Numbered from the stretch's first letter, positions 7,908 to 17,413 are shown. The stretch is DNA of 64,000 nucleotides from Planctomycetota bacterium (GCA_009691715.1 SIAN01000003.1:1-64000); one strand, 5' to 3'. Notes: a model not told the origin generated them from the letters alone. Translations and numbers: made by a program.

Positions 7908-9029
7908 TCAAGCCCCAATTGCCGCCGACAAGTCGCTCACCGGCACGCCGGCATCCAGCAACTGTTCCACCTCTTCGACGATCCGGTGGGTGCCATCGCG
8001 GCGACCGAGCTGCGCCGCCTTGCGGCCGCGGATCTCGAGCTCGTCGAGATCGGCCAACTTCGGGACGATGTGACGGCGCACGAAGTCGCTGCCCGCGTCG
8101 GCCTCACGCACCATCCAAGCGGCGCCGCCGTCGACCAGCACCCGCGCGTTCCACTCTTGATGGTGGTCGGCGTGGTGTGGGTAGGGGATGAAGAGAGCCG
8201 GGCGACCGGCCGCCGCGAGCTCGGCCACGGTCATCCCGCCGGCCCGCGCAACCACCAGGTCAGCGGCGGCGTAGCAATCCGCCATCGCGTCGCAGAATGA
8301 CAGGACCACGGCGTCGACGCCGTTTTGCGCATAGGCCTGCTGCACGCGATCTTCGTCGCGCGGCCCGCTCAGATGCAGCACCTGCAGCCCGCGCACCGAG
8401 GCGAGGTCGGCCGCGCCAGCGACGACACGGTCGTTGATCGGAGTGGCGCCGAGGCTGCCGCCGAGCACCAGGAGCACGCGCGCATCGGGACGCAGCCGCA
8501 GCCGGAGTCGCGCCTCGCGTTGCGAGGGCAGTCGCTCGAACTTGAGCGGCATCCCAGTCACCCGCGTGCGCCACATCGGCAGGCGCGCCTGATCGGGGGG
8601 CATCCACTGCAGGAAGAGGCGCTTCGCGAACGGGGCGGCGAGCCGTGCCGAACGGCCCGGAAGCACGTTCGACTCGAGCACGACCATCGGCACGCGCCAG
8701 CGCGCCGCGCGCGCGATGAAGGCGACGTAGCCGCCGAGGAACACCAGCAGATCGGGTCGTACGCGCGACAGAAAACGGGCGGCGGAGAACCACGCACCGG
8801 CCCAGAGGTCGGCGCGCCACGGCGCCGGGCGCGAAGTGCGGCCAGGGAAGAGCTCGAGCCCGGTCGCGCCAGGCGGGACGAAGCTCCGCTCGACGGCGCG
8901 GCCCGCGATGAGGAATGGCAGTTTCCAGTCCGGGTGGCGGCGCAGGAGCGCGTCGCGCAGCACCACGCCCGGCTGCAGGTGACCGCCGGTACCGCCACCA
9001 ACGAACACGATCGTGCGAGCGCGCGTCAT
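7908..9029 (-). CDS. murG: UDP-GlcNAc:undecaprenyl-PP-MurNAc-pentapeptide GlcNAc transferase
   Basis: MurG converts lipid I to lipid II at the inner face of the membrane. The start is ATG 9029, which overlaps the stop of the LysM gene (ATGA). A longer reading frame upstream is only a shadow of that gene. The 373-aa product has the N-terminal GGGTGGHLQPG loop (11-21), LGGYVAFIAR, the second glycine loop LVLGGSLGATPIND, and the UDP-GlcNAc site RAGGMTVAELAAAGRPALFIPYPHHADHHQ. The last motif usually ends in DNHQ with Ala/Asp variants, so AD-HHQ is a mild departure. Its 3' neighbour murC begins beyond the repeat array. Confidence 0.96.
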   Translation of the reverse strand: MTRARTIVFVGGGTGGHLQPGVVLRDALLRRHPDWKLPFLIAGRAVERSFVPPGATGLELFPGRTSRPAPWRADLWAGAWFSAARFLSRVRPDLLVFLGGYVAFIARAARWRVPMVVLESNVLPGRSARLAAPFAKRLFLQWMPPDQARLPMWRTRVTGMPLKFERLPSQREARLRLRLRPDARVLLVLGGSLGATPINDRVVAGAADLASVRGLQVLHLSGPRDEDRVQQAYAQNGVDAVVLSFCDAMADCYAAADLVVARAGGMTVAELAAAGRPALFIPYPHHADHHQEWNARVLVDGGAAWMVREADAGSDFVRRHIVPKLADLDELEIRGRKAAQLGRRDGTHRIVEEVEQLLDAGVPVSDLSAAIGA

Positions 9030-9814
9030 TCGCGACTCCGCGGCGGGACCCGCAGCCGCATGCCAGTCCGAAGCTCTTCCGGCTGGTCGAGCAGGTCGCG
9101 GTTGGCTTCGAGCAGGTCGATGAAACACAGTTCGTCGCCGTACCAGGAGAGCGCGATCGAACGCAGCGTCTCGTCGGCCGCGACAAGGTGCGTGCGCGCC
9201 GGATCGAGCGTACGACTCGCCGCCGGCGGCGCCGCGCGCACGATCGGCGGCAGCTTGAGTTCGCTCCCGGTCTGGAGGCGCTTCGGATCGAGGCCGGGGT
9301 TCCAATCGATCAGCACGCGCCAGCGACCGGCGGCGCCGAGCTCACGCGCCGCGATCTTCTGCAGTGTGTCTCCGCGTCGCACGGTCACGACCCGCGCGTC
9401 GACGCGCGCACCCGGCGGCGGTGGCGCGATCACCGCGGGCCGGCCGGCCAGCCGGATCGGCGGCTCGTAGAAGTCGAAGTCGGGACGCGGCCCGGCGCGA
9501 GTCGGCACGACCAGTCCGCCACCGGGCGCGTCGGAGCGAGCATCGGATGCGAGCGCACCCCGCCCGGCGACTGGAGCGACTTCGCCAGCGACATCTGCGA
9601 TGTCCGCGCTTGCAGCATCCGGTGGCACTTCGTCTTCGAAACTGGAGGGCACCTGCGGCACCGCCGCCGAGTCGCGAAACGGGGGCGGCTCGCCCGCCAG
9701 CGCCTGCGCGAGCCATGCGATCGCGAGCAGCAGCACCGCCGCCAGCGCGAGCAACCCGTAGCGCTCGAGATCACCTGGCCCGGTCCAGTCGAGACGCTTG
9801 CGGCGCGACTTCAC
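9026..9814 (-). CDS. Membrane-anchored protein with two LysM-like domains, inside the dcw cluster
   Basis: A 262-aa protein starting at GTG 9814, whose GTGA overlaps the ftsW stop; its own stop overlaps the murG start (ATGA). Layout: a basic cytoplasmic stretch, one transmembrane helix (about 20-40), a Pro/Ala/Asp-rich linker (42-135), then two LysM-like domains (about 141-190, starting VVTVRRGDTLQKIA, and 207-257, starting THLVAADETLRSIA). LysM domains bind GlcNAc in peptidoglycan, so this is probably a single-pass protein contacting nascent wall in the periplasm. It occupies a slot between ftsW and murG where no such gene is usual. A division or wall-synthesis role is inferred from position and coupling only. 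Confidence 0.85.
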   Translation of the reverse strand: MKSRRKRLDWTGPGDLERYGLLALAAVLLLAIAWLAQALAGEPPPFRDSAAVPQVPSSFEDEVPPDAASADIADVAGEVAPVAGRGALASDARSDAPGGGLVVPTRAGPRPDFDFYEPPIRLAGRPAVIAPPPPGARVDARVVTVRRGDTLQKIAARELGAAGRWRVLIDWNPGLDPKRLQTGSELKLPPIVRAAPPAASRTLDPARTHLVAADETLRSIALSWYGDELCFIDLLEANRDLLDQPEELRTGMRLRVPPRSRE

Positions 9815-11061
9815 GTTGCCGTTCCTTGATCGGGGGCGTCGTCGCGATCCGGTCCGAGCGCGGGGTCGGTCGACTCGGCGTGGCGGGCGCAGGCGAGCGC
9901 GATGCCGATCCCGACGCAAAGCACGGTGAGCGAACTGCCGCCGCTGCTGACGAAGGGCAACGGGATCCCCTTCACCGGCGCCCAGCGCACGGCGACGAAG
10001 ATGTTCATGAGTGCCTGGATAGCGACCGTGATCAACACACCTGCAAGCACGAAGAAGCCGAAACGATGGCGCATGCCGAGCAGCACGCGCCGCCCGCTCC
10101 ACAGGAGCAGCGCGAAGAGCAGCAGCACCGCCGTCGTGCCGATGAACCCGATCTCTTCGCCGATGTTGGCCAGGATGAAGTCGTTCTCGCCCTCGGCGAG
10201 GAAATAGAGCTTGTGGCGACCGGCGCCGAGACCGACGCCGGAGAGTCCGCCAACCTGCAGCGCCGACGCGGCGAAGTCGACTTGCGTCGGCAGACCGGTG
10301 ACGACTGGCGAGTCTTCGCCGAAGTGGTGGTCCGCGAAAGCGCCGATGCGGCGGAAGACGTACTGCGTGCGCGGGTTGATCCAGAGGAAGAGCAGCACGA
10401 CCGGAAGCCCGATCGCGCCGAGCGCCAGCAGGTGATAGACGCGCGCGCCCGCCAGCAGCAGGAGCAGGAAGCCGAGCGCGGCGAGCAGCATGGAAGTGCC
10501 GAAGTCGGTCTCGAGCAGGATCAAGGCGCATGGCGCCAGCACCATGAGCGCGCCCGGCAGGAACGTCTTCCTGAAGTCGGCGCCGACGTCTCCGACCTTC
10601 GCCACCCACGCCGCCAGCGCGAGCACGACGCACAGCTTCGCGACTTCCGACGGCTGCAACGCGAATCCGATCAGGGTGTGCGTGTTCATCCAGCGGCGCG
10701 AACCGTTGCTCAGCACGCCGATGCCGGGGATCAGCACCAGCACCAGCAGCACCAGCGAGGCGATCCACGCCGGTTTGGCGAGCTTTACGAATCGGCGCGG
10801 GTCGAGCCGCGAGATCACGAACAGGAGCGCGACCGCGAACGCGACCTTGATCCCATGCGACCAGAGCGGCGCGAGCGGCGACCCGCCCTCGCCCGCACCG
10901 GCCGCCTCGACCGCCGACGCGCTGAAGACCATCACGATCCCGAGCCCGAGCAGCGTGAGCACCGCCGCCAGCAGCAGGAAGATCGAGCGGTCGAGCTCGC
11001 CGTACGCGAGCGGCGCGGCGACCTCGGGAGTTGCAGGCGGAGCTTGCAAGCGGATCTCCAT
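9811..11061 (-). CDS. ftsW: FtsW, SEDS-family lipid II polymerase of division
   Basis: FtsW polymerises lipid II into septal glycan with its partner class B PBP, here the ftsI product four genes upstream. The start is ATG 11061, overlapping the mraY stop (ATGA); the open frame further upstream is mraY shadow. The 416-aa protein has about ten hydrophobic helices and SEDS motifs: NGSRRWMNTHTLIGFALQPSEVAKL, ETDFGTSMLLA (with the catalytic-type Asp region) and LPFVSSGGSSL near the C-terminus. ftsW follows mraY directly, so murD, which commonly sits between them, is absent here. The C-terminal tail (ESTDPALGPDRDD) is acidic and probably cytoplasmic. Confidence 0.96.
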   Translation of the reverse strand: MEIRLQAPPATPEVAAPLAYGELDRSIFLLLAAVLTLLGLGIVMVFSASAVEAAGAGEGGSPLAPLWSHGIKVAFAVALLFVISRLDPRRFVKLAKPAWIASLVLLVLVLIPGIGVLSNGSRRWMNTHTLIGFALQPSEVAKLCVVLALAAWVAKVGDVGADFRKTFLPGALMVLAPCALILLETDFGTSMLLAALGFLLLLLAGARVYHLLALGAIGLPVVLLFLWINPRTQYVFRRIGAFADHHFGEDSPVVTGLPTQVDFAASALQVGGLSGVGLGAGRHKLYFLAEGENDFILANIGEEIGFIGTTAVLLLFALLLWSGRRVLLGMRHRFGFFVLAGVLITVAIQALMNIFVAVRWAPVKGIPLPFVSSGGSSLTVLCVGIGIALACARHAESTDPALGPDRDDAPDQGTAT

Positions 11062-12191
11062 CACCGCACCGTCAACGTCGCGAGACCAGCCAGCGCGCAG
11101 AGGCCGGCGACAATCCAGAACCGCGTCACGATCTTCACCTCGTGCATGCCACCGAACTGGAAGTGGTGGTGCAACGGCGCGCAGCGGAAGATCCGCTTGC
11201 CGCGACTCTTGAACGACGCCACCTGCAGGATCACGGAGAGCGCTTCCGCGACGAAGACGCCGCCGACGATCGGCAGGACGAGCTCCTGCTTGGTCGCGCA
11301 CGCGATGTAGCCGAGCAGGCCGCCGAGCGCGAGCGAGCCGGTGTCGCCGAGGAAGACCTGTGCCGGGTGGGCGTTGAACCAGAGGAACGCGACGCCCGCG
11401 CCGGCGAGCGCGGCGGCAACGACCGCCATCTCCTCCGCGCCGTCGACATGCGGGATGTGCAGGTGCGAGGCGGCATCGGAACGGCCGACGGCGTAGGCGA
11501 TGATCGCAAACGCTGCAGAGGCCAGCACGATGCAACCCGGCGCGAGGCCGTCGAGGCCGTCGGTCAGGTTCACGGCGTTGCTGGTGCCGACCATGATCAA
11601 GGTGCAGAAGATCGCGTAGGGCCAGCCCGACGCGAACGACAGGTCGATCGACATCGTGGTGAACGGGACCGTGATCGAGAACAGCTGGCGGCGCACTTCC
11701 GGATCGGACGACGACTGGTTCATGGTCGAGACCAGCGCAAATGCCAGCGCCGCCGAGACTCCGACCTGCAGTGCCATCTTCCCGCGCCCCGAGATGCCGC
11801 TCTTCTTCCCGTCGGTGCGCCCTCGCCGGGTCAGCTTCAGCACGTCATCGATGGCGCCAATCAGGCAGAAGCCGATCGCGCCGAGCAGTGCGTGGAGGAC
11901 TTGCGGGTTCTCGAGGTTGCCGAAGCAGGCAAGCGCGCCGCCTACTGCCGGCAGGAACAGCACGCCGCCCATTGTCGGCGTGTCGCGTTTGCCCTTCGAC
12001 AGGTCGGCGAGCGTCGGCGAGTCGGATTTCTCGACCGTCTCCTGCGTGCGCAGGCGCTTCAGCACGCGGACGATGATCGGGCCGCAGAGCAACCCGATCG
12101 CGCACGCCAGCGCACCGGCGAACGCAGTGCGCTGGACGACATGCAGCATCGCGTCGCCGGAGACCAGCAACGTGATCTCAGCGACCGCCAT
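11061..12191 (-). CDS. mraY: Phospho-N-acetylmuramoyl-pentapeptide transferase
   Basis: MraY transfers phospho-MurNAc-pentapeptide to undecaprenyl phosphate, making lipid I in the membrane. The 376-aa protein has the family landmarks: KRDTPTMGGVLFL, the aspartate pair in GAIDDVLKLTRR, NLTDGLDGLAPG, FLGDTGSLALGG and the C-terminal LHHHFQFGGMHE histidine motif. About ten transmembrane helices can be seen. It overlaps murF by 14 bp and ftsW by one codon in ATGA fashion, so the three are translationally coupled. Confidence 0.97.
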   Translation of the reverse strand: MAVAEITLLVSGDAMLHVVQRTAFAGALACAIGLLCGPIIVRVLKRLRTQETVEKSDSPTLADLSKGKRDTPTMGGVLFLPAVGGALACFGNLENPQVLHALLGAIGFCLIGAIDDVLKLTRRGRTDGKKSGISGRGKMALQVGVSAALAFALVSTMNQSSSDPEVRRQLFSITVPFTTMSIDLSFASGWPYAIFCTLIMVGTSNAVNLTDGLDGLAPGCIVLASAAFAIIAYAVGRSDAASHLHIPHVDGAEEMAVVAAALAGAGVAFLWFNAHPAQVFLGDTGSLALGGLLGYIACATKQELVLPIVGGVFVAEALSVILQVASFKSRGKRIFRCAPLHHHFQFGGMHEVKIVTRFWIVAGLCALAGLATLTVR

Positions 12192-13608
12192 GGCTCACCC
12201 CCGCCGCCTGCGCCATCGGTGGAGCGAACGCGAGGGTGATCGCCCGCACGACCTGTTCCATCGCCATCCCGCGCGAACCCTTCACCAGCACCAGATCGCC
12301 GCGGACCAGCAGCGGCGGCACCAGCGCCGCCGCTGCCGCGCCGTCGGCGCAGGTCACGATCCGCTCCGCCGGGAGTCCGCGCCGCAATGCACCCGCAGCG
12401 ACGTCGTGCGCATGCTTCCCCACCGCGACCAGAAGCGCCTCCGGCAGCAGGCTCATCAGTTCGCCGCACTTCTGGTGCAACTGCGCCGACTGCGCGCCGA
12501 GTTCGAGCATGTCGCCGAGGACCACGACCCGGCGTCCTCCTGGCGGCAGCGCGGCAAGGGTGCGGAACGCGGCCTCGACCGAGCCGGGATTCGCGTTGTA
12601 GGTGTCGTCCAGCAACGTCACGCCGTCGAGCCGACGCGGGCGCATCCGCATCGGCGGTCCCTCCACTCGCCGCAGCGCCGCGATCGCGTCGTGGAGCGGC
12701 ACGCCGAGAGCATCGGCAGCTGCCAGCGCGGCCAGCGAGTTGTAGACGTTGTGGCAGCCGCCGAGCGGGACGTAGACGCGCAGTCCGCGCAGCTCGTAAA
12801 CGAGCCGGCGCAAGTCGAAGCGGATGTCGACGGCGCGGAAATCGGCGGGCCGCCGGATGCCGAAGGTCACGACGCGCGCGCACGTCCGCGCGCGCAGTTG
12901 GAGGACCGCCGGATCATCGGCGTTCAGCACGGCGACGCCATGTGCCGGCAGGGCCTCGACCAGCGCCCCCTTCTCCCGAACGACGCCGTCGAAGTCGCCG
13001 AGGAACTCGACATGCGAGTGGCCGCAGTTGGTCACGATCGCGACTTCGGGTCGAGCGAGGTCAGCGAGCGCCGCGATCTCACCGGGACGGTTGGTGCCGA
13101 TCTCGAGCGCGGCGAAGCACGTCGTCGCGCGGATCGACAGCAACGTCAGCGGCAGACCGACGTCATTGTTGAACGACTTCTCCGAGGCCACCGTCTCGCC
13201 GCCGACCGCGAGCGCCGCTCGCAGCAGATCCTTGGTCGTCGTCTTGCCGTTGCTGCCAGTCACCGCGACTCGCCGCGCCGGGGAGCGGAGCGCGTGCCAG
13301 CGAGCGAGCCGGCCAAGCGCGCGGCGCGTGTCGTCGACCTCGATCTGCGCCAGCCCGAGCGCGTCGAGCGCCGCGATCCGCTCGGGCGGCAGCGGTCGAT
13401 CGATCAGCGCTGCGCGAGCCCCGCCGCCAGCCGCCGCTTCGAGGAAATCGTGCGCGTCGAAATGCGCGCCACGCAGCGCGACGAACAGGCTCTGCGGCGT
13501 GATCTGGCGAGTGTCGGTGGCGACGCCTTCGAGGTCGCGGTCGACCGCCGGCAAGGCGAGCCGTCCGCCTGTCGCTGCCACCACTTGCGTCAGGCGGAGG
13601 GATGGCAC
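12178..13608 (-). CDS. murF: UDP-MurNAc-tripeptide--D-Ala-D-Ala ligase
   Basis: MurF adds D-Ala-D-Ala to complete the UDP-MurNAc-pentapeptide. The 476-aa protein has the N-terminal domain motif VATDTRQITPQSLFVALRG, the ATP loop VTGSNGKTTTKD, the EIGTNRPGEI and TNCGHSHVEFLG motifs, and the C-terminal LLDDTYNANPGSVEAA signature that separates MurF from the other Mur ligases. It overlaps murE by 19 bp and mraY by 14 bp. The D-Ala-D-Ala ligase gene ddl is not in the window. Confidence 0.97.
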   Translation of the reverse strand: MPSLRLTQVVAATGGRLALPAVDRDLEGVATDTRQITPQSLFVALRGAHFDAHDFLEAAAGGGARAALIDRPLPPERIAALDALGLAQIEVDDTRRALGRLARWHALRSPARRVAVTGSNGKTTTKDLLRAALAVGGETVASEKSFNNDVGLPLTLLSIRATTCFAALEIGTNRPGEIAALADLARPEVAIVTNCGHSHVEFLGDFDGVVREKGALVEALPAHGVAVLNADDPAVLQLRARTCARVVTFGIRRPADFRAVDIRFDLRRLVYELRGLRVYVPLGGCHNVYNSLAALAAADALGVPLHDAIAALRRVEGPPMRMRPRRLDGVTLLDDTYNANPGSVEAAFRTLAALPPGGRRVVVLGDMLELGAQSAQLHQKCGELMSLLPEALLVAVGKHAHDVAAGALRRGLPAERIVTCADGAAAAALVPPLLVRGDLVLVKGSRGMAMEQVVRAITLAFAPPMAQAAGVSHGGR

Positions 13609-15125
13609 AGCAGTTCCCTCGCCACTTCGCGGTCGTCGAAACGCAGCTTCTGCCCGCCGACCAGTTGGTAGTCCTCATGGCCTTTGCCGGCGATGAGCAC
13701 CACATCGCCGTCGCCGGCTCCCGCGAGCGCCGACGCGATGGCCGCGCGGCGATCCGGTTCGATCAGGTACGAAGTGCCGGCAGGAATGCCGACGACGATC
13801 TCCGCGATGATCCGATCGGGATCCTCGCCGCGGGGGTTGTCGCTGGTCACGACCACGCGGTCGGAATAGAGCGCCGCAACGCGGCCCATGCGCCGGCGTT
13901 TGCTGCGATCACGCTCTCCGCCGCAGCCAAAAACCGTGATCAGCCGTCCGCGCGTCAGCGGCCGCAGGAGCTTCAGGATCTTCTCGAGCGAATCGTCCGT
14001 GTGCGCGTAGTCGATCAAGACTCGGAACGGCTGACCGGCATCGACGGCTTCGAGGCGGCCCGAAACTCGGCAGAGCGACGCCACGCCACGCGCGATCGCC
14101 GATCGTTCGAGCCCCATGCCGAGCGCAGCCGTCGCTGCGGCGACCGCATTCATCGCGTTGTGACGGCCGGCCAAGGCGACCTCGAGCTCGAACGAACCGC
14201 CGCCGAGCTCGCGCGCCAGTTCGACTTCGATCCGGCTGCCGCAGGCATCGGCGGTGATCGCGCGTGCGCGCACGTGTGCACCAGGGGCATCGCCGTAGGT
14301 CAGCAGTCGAGCGCGACTGCGCTTGGTCATCTCGAGCGCGTGGACATCCTCGGCGTTCACTGCTGCCACGGCGTCGGCAGCGAGCATCGTGAACAGGCGC
14401 GCCTTGCTGTCGCAGTAGTGCTCGACCGTCGGGTGGTAGTCGAGGTGCTCGCGCGCGAGCTGGGTGAAGATCGCCGCGCGGTAGCGCATGCCGCTGACGC
14501 GCTCCTGATCGAGCGCGTGCGACGACACCTCCATCACCACCGATCGACCGCCTGCTGCGCGCGCATCCGCCAACAGCGCGGCGAGTCGGATCGGGTCGGG
14601 CGTGGTGTGCGCCGAGGGCCGCCTCGACTTGCCCCAGATCAGCTCATCAATGGTGCCGAGCAGCGACGGCGCCTCGCCGGCTGCCGCGAGGATCGCGTGC
14701 ACGAAACTCGCCGCAGTGGTCTTGCCTTTCGTCCCCGTGACGCCGACGCAGGCGAGTGCATGTGAGGGCTGGTCGTAGAACGAATGCGCCGCGAGCGCCT
14801 TCGCAAGCCGCACCGAGCCGACGACGATCGCCGGAAGGTTGGCGGCGGCGGCGGCAGCGGCGGACTCGCGCGCGACGACCGCCGCGACCGCACCGGCAGC
14901 GGCGGCGGCAGCGAGGAACTGTGCGCCGTCCTGCTTGGTCCCGGGAACGGCGAAGAAGAGGTCGCCGCGTCCGCATTCGCGACTGTCACCGCAGAGCGAC
15001 TCGACCAAGACTCCGCGCAGGCGCACCGGAGCGACGACGCCCATCGCACGCGCGAGCGTGTCAAGCGTCTTCCCGGCCTGCGTCTTCCCGGCCTGCGGCG
15101 TCGCGGCGCGTGCGCCTGCGGTCAT
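13590..15125 (-). CDS. murE: UDP-MurNAc-L-Ala-D-Glu:meso-diaminopimelate ligase
   Basis: MurE adds the third stem residue. The 511-aa protein has the DSREC-GRGDLFFAVPG start of the UDP-binding domain, ATP loop GTKGKTT (131-137), MEVSSHALDQERV (198-210) and FTQLAREHLDYH (220-231). The selector motif is DNPR (429-432), which is characteristic of enzymes using meso-diaminopimelate rather than lysine. The extreme N-terminus holds a short internal duplication (AGKTQAGKT, from two 15-bp repeats at 15067-15096) and lies outside the conserved fold. It overlaps ftsI by 4 bp and murF by 19 bp. Confidence 0.97.
   Translation of the reverse strand: MTAGARAATPQAGKTQAGKTLDTLARAMGVVAPVRLRGVLVESLCGDSRECGRGDLFFAVPGTKQDGAQFLAAAAAAGAVAAVVARESAAAAAAANLPAIVVGSVRLAKALAAHSFYDQPSHALACVGVTGTKGKTTAASFVHAILAAAGEAPSLLGTIDELIWGKSRRPSAHTTPDPIRLAALLADARAAGGRSVVMEVSSHALDQERVSGMRYRAAIFTQLAREHLDYHPTVEHYCDSKARLFTMLAADAVAAVNAEDVHALEMTKRSRARLLTYGDAPGAHVRARAITADACGSRIEVELARELGGGSFELEVALAGRHNAMNAVAAATAALGMGLERSAIARGVASLCRVSGRLEAVDAGQPFRVLIDYAHTDDSLEKILKLLRPLTRGRLITVFGCGGERDRSKRRRMGRVAALYSDRVVVTSDNPRGEDPDRIIAEIVVGIPAGTSYLIEPDRRAAIASALAGAGDGDVVLIAGKGHEDYQLVGGQKLRFDDREVARELLCHPSA
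15067..15096. repeat. Two 15-bp direct repeats in the murE 5' end
   Basis: GTCTTCCCGGCCTGC is present twice back to back. On the minus strand it encodes the AGKTQAGKT duplication at residues 12-20 of MurE, upstream of the conserved domain. Confidence 0.9.
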
Positions 15126-17110
15126 CGCCCCTCCCCAACCGCCGGCGAAGCTACCACGCCCGCTTCCGTGCTGGCTACGAAACTCTCGGTCGCATCCGAC
15201 CGCGGCTTCGAGCCAAGCGCTGCGACCTCTTCCGGACGATCTCGCGGCACCTCGAATCGCTCGAGCAGAGAACCCATGACCGCGCCCCCGACCTTGCCTG
15301 CGTTGTCGGCGGCAAAGCGTCCCTTACGCGGGTGGTAGAGCACCGCCATCACCAGAAAGCGGGGTGCCGCGACAGGCGCGAAGCACCAGTACGAGTTGAT
15401 CGAGATCGAGCGGTCCTTCTCGTGCTCCGCCGTGCCGGTTTTCCCCCCCATCGACCAGCCGCGGGGCTTCCAGCGCTTGGTCGCGCCGTCTTCGACGACG
15501 CGCTCGAGCATCCCGCGCAGCATCGCCGCCGTCCGCGCCGAAAAGACGACCCTCTCCCCGCCCGGAAGCGGCGGCACCTCAACCCAGTCGACGGCGACGG
15601 CGCCCGCTCCACCCGCGGGGTCGGCTTGACCATCGCCCTCGATCGCCCGCACCAGCCGCGGTGCGCGCCAAATCCCGCCGCTCGCGATCGAAGCGCACGC
15701 CGTGGCCATCTGCAGCGCAGTCACCTGGATCTGCTGCCCGAAGGAGAGCGATGCCAGCGAGTAGTTGCGGTCCATGCTGGGGAGCGGCGGCACCATGCCG
15801 TTCTCTTCGCCGGCGAAACCGCCGACCCGCAATCCGAAGCCGAGTCGCCGCAGATGATCCAGGATCGGTTGGAACGCGGAATCGCCGCGCTTGGTGTCGA
15901 CAGGTAGCAGCGAAAGCACGAGCTTCGCCATGCCGATGTTCGACGACTCGACCAGCACACCGGTCGCGCTCACCACCGACTGCGGATGGACGTCATGCAC
16001 CACACGCTTCCCGAACGCGAACGAGCCGTTCGAGCAATCGATCATGGTCTCGGGTGTCGCCTTGCCCTGATCGAACACGAGTCCGAGCATCAACGGCTTG
16101 AAGGCCGAGCCGGGCGGATACACGCGATGGACCGCCAGCAGTTGATGGCGCTCGAGGGCCGCTTCGTTCGCAGCCTTGATCTCGGCCTTCTTAGACGCGC
16201 TCGCGCGCGGGGGCGCGGTTGCGAGCTTCGGCACTGGCCCGGCCGGCGTCGGGCGCTGGCTGATGGCGAGGACATCGCAAGTGCGCGGATCGAGGACCAG
16301 GACCTGGGCCCAGTCGGGCGTGAACTCCTCCATGGCCGCGTCGAGCGCCTCATCGGCAGCGACTTGCGCGATCGGATCGAGCGTGAGCTCGACCGCGCGA
16401 CCATCGCGACCCGTCTCCCCGCCGAGCTCCGGATCGATCATCTCCTGTTGCGTGCCGTCACGTCGGACGTGGCGCCGCCCGACCGTCGGCTTGAGCGCGA
16501 CTTCGCACCGCGCCTCGAATCCCGCCACCCCGATCGAGTCTCCAAGCTTCGATTCGCTTCCGTCAGGGTTCTTGCGGGCGATCCATCCGATCCACCCCAG
16601 CAGCGGAGCGAACAAGCTGCCGCGCGGATGTTCTCGAACGAAGCGAGTCTCGAGCTCGACGGCCCGGAACGACGGAGCGCGGGTCAGATCGCGCAACTCG
16701 GCAATGACGCCGGGATCCCGAATCCCGCGCGCGAGCAGAACCCATTGACCGGGCTTTTCGAGCGTCCGCTCGGTGCGCGCCGGATCGACGCCGATCAGGC
16801 GCGCAAGTGCTTCCGCCAGCTCGCGCCGAGGATTGCGCTCGCCGTGCGCGCCGCGTACGCCGCTGGTCCAGACCCGTACGTCCACTTCGCGAATGGAGGT
16901 CGCGAGGATCCCGCCGCGAGCGTCACGCAGGTCACCGCGCCGCCCGCTCTCCTCCACCTCGAATGTTCGCCACGCGGCCACGGACTCGGGCGCGCGCTGA
17001 TGCACAACCTGAAGCCAGAAGAGGCGAGTGCCGGCCGCGCCAAGCAGCAGACAACAGAGGGTGAGCACGTACACCGAGCGGTAGCGAGCCTGACGCAGCG
17101 AGACGCGCAT
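15122..17110 (-). CDS. ftsI: Class B penicillin-binding protein (FtsI/PBP3-like transpeptidase)
   Basis: This is the septal transpeptidase that crosslinks glycan made by FtsW. The 662-aa protein has a short cytoplasmic N-terminus, one transmembrane helix (about 12-33), a pedestal/dimerisation domain containing RRGDLRDARGGILA (57-70), and a transpeptidase domain. Active-site motifs are SAFK (335-338), SSN (389-391) and KTGT (557-560), all intact. Ala after the catalytic Ser is slightly unusual (Thr is more common). A low-complexity C-terminal tail follows the domain. It lies between ftsL and murE, overlapping murE by ATGA. No PASTA domains are present. Confidence 0.95.
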   Translation of the reverse strand: MRVSLRQARYRSVYVLTLCCLLLGAAGTRLFWLQVVHQRAPESVAAWRTFEVEESGRRGDLRDARGGILATSIREVDVRVWTSGVRGAHGERNPRRELAEALARLIGVDPARTERTLEKPGQWVLLARGIRDPGVIAELRDLTRAPSFRAVELETRFVREHPRGSLFAPLLGWIGWIARKNPDGSESKLGDSIGVAGFEARCEVALKPTVGRRHVRRDGTQQEMIDPELGGETGRDGRAVELTLDPIAQVAADEALDAAMEEFTPDWAQVLVLDPRTCDVLAISQRPTPAGPVPKLATAPPRASASKKAEIKAANEAALERHQLLAVHRVYPPGSAFKPLMLGLVFDQGKATPETMIDCSNGSFAFGKRVVHDVHPQSVVSATGVLVESSNIGMAKLVLSLLPVDTKRGDSAFQPILDHLRRLGFGLRVGGFAGEENGMVPPLPSMDRNYSLASLSFGQQIQVTALQMATACASIASGGIWRAPRLVRAIEGDGQADPAGGAGAVAVDWVEVPPLPGGERVVFSARTAAMLRGMLERVVEDGATKRWKPRGWSMGGKTGTAEHEKDRSISINSYWCFAPVAAPRFLVMAVLYHPRKGRFAADNAGKVGGAVMGSLLERFEVPRDRPEEVAALGSKPRSDATESFVASTEAGVVASPAVGEGR

Positions 17111-17134
17111 CGACGGACTCCCCCAACGCCGTTC

Positions 17135-17413
17135 CTAGAGCTCTGCCGGCGCTCCCGCGGTCGCGACGATCGCCAGCGCCTCACGGCGGCGCCCGCGCCA
17201 CCGCTCCGCGACCTGGTCGACCCGCTCCGGCGTGTAGAGCGCCAGCACTCGCACGCGCACCGAATCGCGCTCCTCTTCGAGCTCGCCGATCGCCTCGTGG
17301 GCGCGGGCGAGGTCGTAAGTCGTGAGGTGCGCCGCGACTTGCAGGCGGACGGCGTTGCTCGCGACGGCAACCGTCGCGAGCAACGCCGCTGCGTGCAGGC
17401 CGTTCCGGATCAC
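17135..17413 (-). CDS. ftsL: FtsL-like division protein (small bitopic coiled-coil protein)
   Basis: The 92-aa product has an N-terminal hydrophobic segment (about 7-24), then a heptad-rich stretch (LARAHEAIGELEEERDSVRVRVLAL, residues 34-59 in parts) and a short YTPERVDQVAERW segment, the typical FtsL plan. FtsL is poorly conserved, so the call rests on topology, size and position between rsmH and ftsI, where ftsL normally sits. In known systems it scaffolds FtsB, FtsQ and the FtsWI synthase in the periplasm. It is separated from rsmH by 182 bp and from ftsI by 24 bp. Confidence 0.75.
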   Translation of the reverse strand: MIRNGLHAAALLATVAVASNAVRLQVAAHLTTYDLARAHEAIGELEEERDSVRVRVLALYTPERVDQVAERWRGRRREALAIVATAGAPAEL

